A stretch of 64,000 nucleotides of DNA from positions 32,078,418-32,142,417 of the forward strand of contig CM061132.1 in the NCBI GenBank assembly GCA_030789695.1, given 5' to 3'. The DNA comes from Scilla litardierei. Its lineage: Eukaryota > Streptophyta > Magnoliopsida > Asparagales > Asparagaceae. How positions within the stretch are numbered: position 1 is the stretch's first letter; the number at the start of each line of letters is the position of its first letter. Below the pieces are notes generated by a model. It was not told where the DNA came from, searched no databases, and saw only the letters and a list, made by a program, of their open reading frames with translations. Below, piece after piece: positions 55,700 through 64,000 of the stretch. Position numbers and translations under genes: made by a program.

Positions 55700-57893
55700 T
55701 CAAGGGTGCCTAAGAGGGTGGTGCTGCGCCGTCTCCGTCCTGAGGCGGAGGTGGAGGTGGTGGGTGCTGGGGAACAGTCTGCTGTGTGGGTGTGGGTATG
55801 GGTGTAGAAGCAGGCTGGGCGGGTGAGGAGTGGGTGTGGGTACCTGCTGGGTGGGTGCGGGTGCGCGAGGAAGCCGATGGAGAATCTGAGTGAGGCAATA
55901 GAGAATGCCCGGAAGTAGGTCGAAGCGGCTGGCCATAGCGGTGACGGTGGCAGACATGGTCCTGAGGTCACCTCTGAGGCCACTCACCGCCCCCTCGAGA
56001 GCACGAATGCTCTGAAGTACAGTGTCGGGGGGAGGTGGTGCAGAGGGACGCACCTGTCTGTGCTGTGCAGGACGGGGCTGGCGAACTCGGGTGGTGTAGT
56101 GGATGGGCTCAGCAGGCATGTGGAGGAAGGGTGATGTGCTCACAAGTGGGTGCCTAGCCTCAGTGCGAGGCTGGGGCGCAGGCTGGTGTGAGGTGGAAGC
56201 AGCAGCAGCAGCGGAAGTGGAGTATAAAAGTGGCGACGAGGCGGCAAGAGAGGCCAGTGACACAGAAGTAGGGACAGACGTCACGACGCTCTCAGATAGA
56301 ACGGCTGCAGTGGAGACAGAAGTGACAACCGCTGGGGAGGCAGTGTGGGGTCCAAAAGGTGAAATCGCAGCGGAGATCATACTGGCCATGGTCTCCACGA
56401 CCGCAGCGAAAGAAGGCTCTCCGCTCTCAACAAAAGTAGGTGGGCGCTCGGGTAGTGCAGAGCAAAGGGGCTCAACGGACAGAGGGCCAGCTGTGGTGGG
56501 AGTGGTGGTGGGCGTGGAGGTAGGGAGGTGGTCTCAGCGAGTGTACTCCCGACACCGGCAGAAGTGTGGACAGAGGTGTCGGGAGCAGCAGAAATATCAG
56601 GCTGCTGAGGGGCCACGGGGTCAGCGTGTGCAGCGTGTGCAGCGTGGGCCTGCTCAGCCTGCTCAGCCTCCTCGGCCTCAAGCACGTAGGCGGCGGGGAT
56701 CAGGAGATCCATCGCCGGAAGCCAGTCCACCTGTGCTGGTGCTATCTGTGTCCGAGCTGGGCTCGGAAGGATCATGTAATCAGCACCGTAGGGACCGTGC
56801 AACCAAACCCAGTGTCGCTGGCCGTGCGACGAAGCATCTTCATCCGGGCCATGACGTCTATAGACAGAGAAGTGGGGCCCGGAGAACGACGCAAATCGGC
56901 CGGTAGGTCCTCGCCGGTCATCAGGGTGAGCAGGGTGATCAGACCGCCGCAACATATCGGTGAGCGAGCGCCCACCGATACGATGATGCGGTCCAAAAAC
57001 CAGCTCGCGATATCAATCACGACGGCGGGGACCAACTCGTCACTGTCCCTAGCTAGAACTCTGGGACGCGTCATCGCATAGAGCATATAAAGCTCTGGCA
57101 TGGACATCGTCCCAGGCTCATACCTCGCCAAAAAGGTAGTCACCATAAGGCGCTGAGCTATGCGGAGGCAGGGGTGGACGATGGCCGAGGCCTTGGCCCT
57201 ACTAGGGTCAAAGGCAGCTGGTAAACCCGTGATCCGGGCCCAGAAAGCGTGGGAATCGAAGGAAGGTGGGGGAATGTGAGTGGGTGTGTAACCACGGTCG
57301 GCCCCGGGGACATCGGGCCACGAAAAGAATGCTCTCATCATACCGAGAGTGACCTGGCACTCTCGGTCCATAAACCTAAACGAGCATCCCTCGTCGGTCC
57401 GGGCAATAGAACTCAGCACCTCAAGTGTCGGACGGACGAAGGTGTCCGCCGACACTTGGAAAAAATCTCGCCAGCCCACGTTGTCATACAACGTGAGCAT
57501 CCCCTCAAGTACCCCCAGGCGTCCTAGGTCTGCAAGGTGTGCGAACCTGGAGGGTACAATCGAGCGCTGGGTAATGCGCTCGAAGACGACGCGGTGTGCG
57601 TCGTCTCGGAACGTAATCCCCAGCGGCCCGACAAGTGGAGCCGGTGGTGGCAGTGGGTCGACAGGGAGTGGATGTGCGGGGTGAACGTGGACTGCAGGCT
57701 GTGGCTGTGCGGGGTGAACGGGGTCTGCAGGCGGTGGCTGTGTGGGGTGAACAGGGTCTGCAGGCTGTGGGTGTGCGGGGTGAGGTGGTGTAGGCGGAGG
57801 AGAGTCCTCCATCTCGTGGGAGGGGCCGGCCTCATCCGGCCGCTTCCGCTTGGCGGAAGCTCTCCTGGAGCGTGGCCGTGTCCGGGGCGGCAT
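55700..57893 (-). pseudogene. ATHILA ORF1/env-like gene downstream of pol
   Basis: The minus-strand frame begins at 57893 with a basic KRKRP-containing N-terminus (possible nuclear signal), then a proline-rich stretch of repeats (PADPVHPAQPQP type). A conserved block of about 230 residues follows: RITQRSIVPSRFAHLADLGR, GVLEGMLTLYDNVGWRDFF, EVLSSIARTDEGCSFRFMDR. It resembles the ATHILA ORF1 family (PF03078), with its strand-turn-strand pattern around GW and FRFMDRE. The frame shifts near 56810 and again near 56400, and continues as a serine/alanine/proline-rich tail with coiled potential (LQSIRALEGAVSGLRGDLRT). The position between pol and the 3' LTR is where Athila elements carry an extra, sometimes env-like, gene; its role is not established. 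No signal peptide or clear membrane segment is visible. Confidence 0.7.
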
Positions 57894-59438
57894 GTGGCCC
57901 CCGGGTGCTCACCAAAAACGAAATAAATGAGGCGTGCGAAAATGAGTGGAACGAATATACCAGAACACGCCGCGAGAGCAAAATGGTGGATGCGTGCGAA
58001 GACGCCGCCTCCACGAAGCCAAAAACGCTCCCCGGAAGCTCCCCTAGGCTCCCCTAGGCTCCCCAATATACCCTGCACATCAAACGAAGATATCAGCGAG
58101 TAATATTCAAAATGTATGGGGGTTAGGGGTATAATAGATAGATTTTGAAGTTGATTTGGACTAGGGGCTCGATTAGCACATGGATCGTCAAAAAATAGGA
58201 GAAAAATAGAGAAATGGGCGAAATAGGGCATACCGGAGCTCGGCCGGCGGCAAGGGAGTCGCCGGCGACTCGGGCGGTGCGGAGGGGTCGTCGGCCGGCG
58301 GTGGTTGGCCGAGCGCGGCGGCGGGCAAGGCGGTCGGGCGAGTGGGGGGGTCGCAGCGGTCGTAGGAGCGATCGGGCTCGGGCTCGGGCGAGAATTCGAT
58401 AAATAACGCTTCGAATTCCGCGCCGAGCCCGCAGCGACTTATATAAGAAAAAGTTACGACTCGGCCGAGTGACTAAGTCGCTCGGCCGAGTGAACGTAAC
58501 GGAAATATTTTTGAAAATTCCTCACTGCTTACGACTCGGCCGAGTGGCCTTGCCACCCTCGGCCGAGTGGAAGAAGTCCATTCGGCCGAGTGGCTCAAGC
58601 TACTCGGCAATACTCGCCCTAGGAGTGTATCAGTTTCACTCGGCCGAGTGAAGATTTATACTCGGCCGAGTGGCAATTATACTGAAATCAAGAAAAGAAA
58701 CAGAGAGTTGGGTACAGCAGACTTCCCTCGTTCGTGTGCCGCTCGGGCGGACGAGCTTATGTGCTCGGCCGAGTGACTAGTATACTCGACCGAGTGAATC
58801 CTGTTTTCTGCTGTTTGGCTCCGTTTGGGCTCTAATCTCTGTTTTTCTTCCTCCAGTCAATTTCATCCTCTTCCTAAGCATCGAGCGCATTCCTGGAGCG
58901 CTCCTCGTCGCCTTGTTCATCCTCCTAATGATAGGTACCCCGTTCTCCTCTCCTGTCAAAGAAAAATAGGACCCGTTATCACGAAATTTTTAGGCAAACG
59001 ACTCAAAACACTAATAATTTCTAAAACAAAAATAAAGGAAAAAGTAAAAATAAAGCGATAACTGTCGGGTTGCCTCCCGACAAGCGCTCGTTTAAGGTCT
59101 TGAGCTCGACCCCCTTTGATTTTCAATTTAATGCAGGATATTTGGTGCATATGAGATGCACCCGTCGAATTTATTTGGAAGAGCGCTCGGATTTGGATGT
59201 TGTGGCGGCGTGTTCTTCCTCAGTGCTCCTTTGTCTCGGGTAGTGTTGGGGGTGGCTCCCCCAAGCTAGTGCTTGCTCCGGGCCTCGGCTTCACCGGTGA
59301 CACCGATTTCCGTATCGGTGGAGCTTTCCTTGGAGACTTCACTTTTGAGAGCTTGCAGAGCTCTCGAATTCTTGCGACATCAGCGTCGCCTTCATCAATT
59401 TCCATGGAGGGGTCGGGGGAATGCTCCATCTTTTCTTC
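57894..59438 (-). other. Athila B spacer between pol and the ORF1-like gene
   Basis: About 1.5 kb without a conserved protein. On the minus strand GCGCTTGTCGGGAGGCAACCCGAC (59063-59086 on plus) is the usual post-pol word of plant Athila-like elements. A short frame just after the pol stop (59429-59220, MEHSPDPSMEIDEGDADVAR) is in phase with pol and may be read-through tail. 58230-58400 is GC-rich simple sequence. The second palindrome cluster lies at 58460-58800. Confidence 0.6.
58460..58800. repeat. Second CTCGGCCGAG palindrome cluster, internal to Athila B
   Basis: At least eight copies, including the longest perfect palindrome seen, TTCACTCGGCCGAGTGAA (18 bp, 58635-58652). The arms are the CA/TG type, as in the B LTR. 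The cluster lies between pol and the ORF1-like gene, over 5 kb from the LTR cluster. Confidence 0.88.
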
Positions 59439-62400
59439 TTAGCCCAAGTCCGGCCCTTCCTCAAAGTCTTCCTTGAATAGTGCGCCGATGGAATGGGGGA
59501 TCGCCTCATCAATAACCTCGTCAAGGAGGTACGAAAGATCATCCGGTCGTCCCTTAAGCAGATAAATTCTACTTATTTCTCCCACAGGGACTCCCTCGGA
59601 ATAATTCTTGAGCCTTTGTCCATTTACTTTGAATGTGGCTCCGTCTTTACTTTCTAACTCAAAAGCTCCTCCCGGTTGTATGTGCTTGATGGTGAAAGGT
59701 CCGGACCACCATGACCTCAATTTCCCAGGAAATAGTCGTAGCCGGGAGTTATATAGCAAGACCTTGTCTCCGACTTTGAAGTCCGTAACAGTTATGCGTG
59801 CATCGTGGAGAATCTTGGTCCTTTCTTTGTAAATCCTCGAGCTCTCGTAGGCGTCCCTCCTAATCTCATCAAGCTTGTTGATGTCCAAGAGTCGCCTCAC
59901 CGCCGCACTCTTATAATCGTAATTGAGGGTCTTAATGACCCAATACGCGCGGTGTTCTAGCTCTACCGGCAAGTGACAAGCTTTCCCATAAACAAGTCGG
60001 AACGGTGTGGTGCCGATGGGAGTGCGAAAGGCTGTGCGATATGCCCATAGAGCATCGTTTAACTTCATCGATCAATCCTTTCTAGATCGATCTACGGTTT
60101 TCTCAAGAATTTGCTTTATCTCTCTATTCGAGACCTCCACTTGGCCGCTCGTTTGGGGGTGATATGCCATGCCAACTCTATGGTTTACCCCGTACTTCTT
60201 CAGCATGGCTTCAAACTTGTTTTCTATGAAATGGTTTCCCCCGTCGCTTATCAAGGTACGAGGCACCCCGAAACGTGGGAAGATATTCTGCTTGAAAAAT
60301 TTAGAAACAACCATTGCATCATTGGTAGGGGTAGCGATTGCTTCCACCCATTTGGAAACGTAGTCAACGGCCAATAGGATGTACTTGTTACCGTTGCTTG
60401 ACGGAAAAGGTCCCATGAAGTCCACTCCCCAGCAATCAAAAAGCTCAATTTCTTGGATGGGCCTCATCGGCATCTCATTACGTTTAGAAATATTCCCGGT
60501 CCGTTGGCACCTGTCACACCCCTTCACAAAGTCGTGTGTGTCTCTGAACATTGTTGGCCAGAAGAATCCGCTCTGCAAAATCTTAGCGGTTGTCTTAGAG
60601 GCGGTATGATGTCCCCCGCATGGCATACCGTGGCAATGCAAAATGATAGATGTTGCCTCCTCCTTAGAAACACACCTCCGAATAACACTATCTTTGCATA
60701 TCTTGAAGAGGTATGGATCTTCCCAAAAATAGCTACGGACCTCATGCAAAAATCTCCTCTTTTGATGCGTGGGCATCCCATGCGGTTTAATTCCACAAGC
60801 CAAGTAATTGACGAAGTCCGCGTACCAAGGCACTTCCCCGGGTCTTATGGCGTATAGCCTCTCATCCACGAATGTGTCGTCGATAGGTAAACTCTCATCC
60901 TCCTTGTCGCGAATAAGCCTAAACAAATGATCCGCCACAACATTGTCCGTATCTTTCTTGTCTCTGATCTCCAAATCGAATTCTTGCAACAAGAGTATCC
61001 ATCTAATTAACCGAGGTTTGGCCTCCTTCTTGTTTAAAAGATATTTCAATGCCGCATGGTCGGTGTGGACAATCACCTTGGAACCAAGGAGGTAGGAGCG
61101 AAACTTCTCGATGGAATAGACGGCCGCTAGAAGCTCTTTTTCGGTAGTTGTATAGTTTCTCTGCGCGTCATCCAATGTCTTGCTCGCATAGAATATTGCA
61201 TGAAGCTTCCTATCTTTCCTTTGTCCCAATACCGCTCCAATGGCTTGGTCGCTAGCATCACACATTAGCTCAAAGGGAAGGCTCCAATCCGGTGGTTGTA
61301 TGATGGGTGCGGAAACTAGTGCTTCCTTCAAGGTATTGAAGGCTTGCAAGCATTCGCCTGAAAAAATAAAAGGAGTATCTTTAGCAAGCAAGGAAGTAAG
61401 CGGTCGGGCAATCGAGGCGAAATCCTTGATAAAGCGGCAGTAAAACCCCGCATGACCAAGAAAGCCTCTAATGCCCTTAACATTAATAGGAGGAGGGAGT
61501 TTCTCGATTACCTCAATCTTTGCTTTATCTACCTCAATTCCTCTCGAGGAGACAAGGTGCCCAAGAACTATACCTTCCGTGACCATGAAGTGACATTTCT
61601 CCCCATTTAGAGTGAGATTATTTTGTTGGCACCTTTTAAGGTTTTTAGTAAGATTGGCCAAACAAGAGTCAAACTCACTTCCATAAACCGAAAAGTCATC
61701 CATAAAAACTTCCATAATATTTTCAATGTAATCGGAAAATATGGATGTCATACACCTCTGAAAGGTGGCGGGAGCATTACAAAGACCAAAGGGCATCCTA
61801 CGGTAGGCATAGGTACCATAGGGACAAGTAAAAGTGGTCTTTTCTTGGTCATCTTCGTGCAAAGGGATTTGGAAGAACCCCGGATACCCATCTAAATTAC
61901 AAAAGTATTTATGTTTAACTAGGCGTTCAAGCATTTGATCAATGAAGGGCAATGGGTAATGGTCCTTTCGGGTCGCTTTATTAAGTTTCCTATAATCAAT
62001 GCACATTCGCCATCACGTGACGGTGCGTGTAGAAATGGGCTCTCCTTTATCATTTTTTATAACAGTCATCCCCCCTTTCTTGGGGACGACGTGAACGGGG
62101 CTAACCCATCTACTATCAGAGATCGGATAGATAATTCCAGCATCAAGCAATTTTAGGATTTCCTTTTTCACTACCTCTTTCATATTCGGGTTTAACCGCC
62201 TTTGAGGCTCAATAGAAGAGGCTTCAGTGTTTTCCAAGTGGATCATGTGCGTGCATAGCCTAGGGCTTATTCCCTTGAGATCAGAGATTGTGTAACCAAG
62301 GACATCCTTGTGATCCCTAAGGACTTCTAATAATTTTTCAAGTTGGTCTTGGCCGAGGTGGGCATTTACAATCACCGGGAAGGTCAATTTACTACCCAAG

Positions 62401-62615
62401 AAAGCATACCTTAGATTCGGCGGTAGTTGTTTAAGCTCTACCTCAAAGGGTGCCGCACCCTCTGCTTCGTCACCTTGTGTGAATTTGACTTCTCCTTCAA
62501 CATCTGAATTTAGCTCACTCTCGAATGGGGGCTCAGATTCGCTTCCTAGTGAGGACGGTGCATCGGAATAGACGCTCTCCGATTCTGCGCCTGCATCGAT
62601 AGGACACCACCTTGC
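59439..62615 (-). pseudogene. Athila pol: RT, RNase H, integrase
   Basis: Minus-strand reading frame with two in-frame TGA stops (62013-62015 where glycine or similar is usual, and 60069-60074 where tryptophan is usual) and otherwise open. Upstream acidic linker, then LKQLPPNLRYAFLGSKLTF, then [61 protein letters not shown], catalytic FMDDFSVYG. RNase [46 protein letters not shown]. Integrase: [11 protein letters not shown]...CDRCQR zinc region, then core [19 protein letters not shown] (usually SDGGTHF), [17 protein letters not shown], and C-terminal [20 protein letters not shown]. Nearly intact, so recently active or mobilised. No protease domain is recognised upstream. Confidence 0.9.
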
Positions 62616-62989
62616 TCCGGTTCATTCCTGAGATCAAGAAATACGTCAGCAGATTCATAAAAGCAAGGGTGTGGATCATAGAGTGTATCTCCCTGAGTAT
62701 CCGTTTGTTCGAAGTGTTCCTCGGGAGTGTAGTACTCTTCGACACATGTTCTATCGCTTTCAAAATATAGCTTGTCGTCCATCACATCAACTCTGATATC
62801 GCCCCCAATAGTCCCATCCAGGGAGATTTGATCCATCACGAATCTAGCAAAAAGTTGTTCGACGGGGTCCTCAATATTAATAGCAAAAGCTCCGGTAGCG
62901 TAAACCTCATCAATAAGTTCCTTGAGGAGCTCCGCAAAAGATTCATCATCTCCCTGGTCAGACTCAGTCATTGGAATTGCATCCCCCAT
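62546..62989 (-). CDS. Short acidic frame between the primer site and pol
   Basis: A 147-codon frame starts ATG 62989 (MGDAIPMTESDQGDDESFAE), 145 bp from the primer-binding site, and is strongly acidic. After about residue 125 (EPEQGGVLS) it leaves the frame that feeds pol, which suggests a one-base frameshift near 62620. No capsid core, zinc knuckle or DSG/DTG protease motif is present. It may be the leftover of a gag-protease region mostly deleted, or a distinct leader protein. Not recognised as a family. Confidence 0.5.
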   Translation of the reverse strand: MGDAIPMTESDQGDDESFAELLKELIDEVYATGAFAINIEDPVEQLFARFVMDQISLDGTIGGDIRVDVMDDKLYFESDRTCVEEYYTPEEHFEQTDTQGDTLYDPHPCFYESADVFLDLRNEPEQGGVLSMQAQNRRASIPMHRPH

Positions 62990-63157
62990 TTTACCTGTTA
63001 AGATTTCATGGAGAATTTCGGGAGGGATTGCAAAATGGGGCTGTAAACAGGGTTAGAAAAGAATGAAGCAATAAAGAAAGAGATTGAAGAGAAATAACCG
63101 GGTGATCCAAATCAAACTCTGTCAAAACGCCGTTCCCCGGCAACGGCACCAAAAACT
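62990..63157 (-). promoter_or_regulatory. Leader and primer-binding site of Athila B
   Basis: On the minus strand TGGTGCCGTTGCCGGGGA (63134-63151) begins six bases after the LTR end. It is the Asp-tRNA-type site usual in Athila elements, with T for C at position 4. The rest is a short AT-rich leader. Confidence 0.85.
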
Positions 63158-64000
63158 TGATCGCGCCCGGGCGTACACCCTAAAGAGCGACCGTGTAGTT
63201 TTACCGCAAGCGCACGGAGTAGCGGCGAGCGGGTATCGAACACAGGGAGGACGTATGACAGTGCCTTCTCCGAACAACCTGGCTATAGGGACAGAAAAGA
63301 AGGAATTTGCCTTTCGGCAATGTTGTCACAATCGTCAAATAATGTAAAGAGATATAAAATCAAATAAAGACGCCTAGGGAATATGGAATCCCCGCTACTC
63401 ACCGTATCTCGTCATTATGATTCATCGGTATCACAATTGCTAGGGTAGAATGTCGGATGAACTAGTTGCAACTGAATGTAAAACCTAGCTCACGCTCTCG
63501 CGCTGTTGCCGGTCTATAGCAAACCTAGGCTCGGGCCCAATCTCTTGCAAACCCTAGCCTAGGCAAGCTAGCATTAGGATCAACATCATTGTTCAATCGC
63601 ATCCCGAGCCCACTCTCGTGCAAACTCGGGCTACGACCTAAGTTGGGATAGTTCCTACCCGTCCAATCTCTTGCAAACGGGTATTGGTTAGAATTGCAAC
63701 CGAGGATCCTAGTATCGGCCCAATCTCTTGCAAACCGATACTTCGGAAACTCAATTTCAACCCAATTCGGATTTCTAGGGTTTCCTATCGAATTGGGATC
63801 CAATCTCTTGCAAATCCCAATCGATATGAACACCTAGCTATCCGTAATATATCGATCCCAAACTAACCCTAATAGCAATTTTAGCAATAGTTCTACCAAA
63901 TCATCACAAATCGGAAATTGGGCTCGTAGGGTTCATCCCCACGCCCTAAGACGAAGGACTAACTCACAAATCATATCACAAATGAAAGAATAATCAATTG
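63158..64000 (-). repeat. 5' LTR of Athila B, cut by the window edge
   Basis: 843 bp of the LTR that matches 51927-52769. It contains the second copy of the stem-loop array. Confidence 0.93.
63525..63826. other. Array of five stem-loops with a constant 16-nt loop (5' LTR copy)
   Basis: Same five hairpins; loops at 63536-63551, 63609-63624, 63662-63677, 63719-63734 and 63799-63814. Here the third stem is perfect (TACCCG/CGGGTA), whereas the 3' LTR has a G-to-A change at the closing pair. Confidence 0.9.

Larger units (their letters stand above)
51927..64000 (-). mobile_element. Athila-type gypsy element, copy B, truncated by the window edge
   Basis: Minus-strand layout from right to left: 5' LTR (63158 to beyond 64000), Asp-type primer site, short acidic frame, pol, spacer with palindromes, ORF1/env-like gene, long non-coding 3' region, polypurine tract TAAGCTTGGGGGATT (about 53748-53764), and 3' LTR (51927-53747). 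The LTR ends are TGATCAC and GCGCGATCA. It sits inside the RNase H of a chromovirus, which itself lies in the TBC intron. The visible parts of the LTRs are nearly identical, so the insertion is fairly young. Confidence 0.9.

Noticed and set aside
56103..57081. Plus-strand frames over the ATHILA ORF1-like gene
   Set aside because: They overlap a conserved minus-strand protein in GC-rich DNA and have no family resemblance.
59220..59429. Separate gene after Athila pol
   Set aside because: In phase with pol directly after its stop and without its own conserved motif; more likely a pol tail or non-coding.
1..64000. tRNA, rRNA or other structured RNA genes
   Set aside because: None could be recognised by eye on either strand; a tRNAscan/Infernal run would be decisive.

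Overview
This window is nuclear DNA of a flowering plant, probably a eudicot. The evidence is spliceosomal GT-AG introns of 77 bp to about 9.8 kb, a chloroplast thylakoid-lumen FKBP gene, a plant-type GYP1-like Rab-GAP gene, and plant retrotransposon lineages (SIRE copia, Tat, Athila and chromovirus gypsy). The species cannot be named from the sequence. Only two host genes are present. They converge and fill the middle of the window; everything else is mobile DNA, much of it nested.

Left (1-14.3 kb): a three-level nest. An Athila-type LTR fragment (minus strand, 11520-13331, with 3' internal sequence to about 14300) is interrupted by a SIRE-type copia element (plus strand; gag remnant 1-410, 3' LTR 9449-11519). 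The SIRE element is in turn interrupted by a complete non-autonomous Tat-type gypsy element (1427-9218, 5-bp target duplication AGTCC). The Tat element has no pol. It carries a broken gag, a 90-bp tandem repeat, and on its opposite strand a four-exon gene that can be followed for 703 codons with one in-frame stop.

Middle (14.9-49.6 kb): a Mutator-type MITE (14900-15288) lies just upstream of a seven-exon FKBP19-like gene (15465-21830, plus), whose long intron 2 holds a hAT-type MITE. About 0.9 kb past its stop ends a TBC-domain Rab-GAP gene on the minus strand. Its seven visible exons run from 49585 down to 22725, and its 5' exons lie outside the window. Its introns hold an old chromovirus remnant (32.9-38.0 kb), a complete but decayed chromovirus (40071-45987) and a deleted relative (about 46.0-49.27 kb).

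Right (49.96-64 kb): a third chromovirus remnant is split inside its RNase H region by an Athila-type element (51927 to beyond the window, minus). That element has pol with two in-frame stops, no recognisable gag, a downstream ATHILA ORF1/env-like reading frame, and 1.8-kb LTRs.

The most unusual signals are in the Athila LTRs. One is an array of five stem-loops with a constant 16-nt loop and five different, individually self-complementary stems. The other is a cloud of 10-18-bp palindromes built on CTCGGCCGAG, whose arms differ between the two Athila copies yet stay symmetrical.
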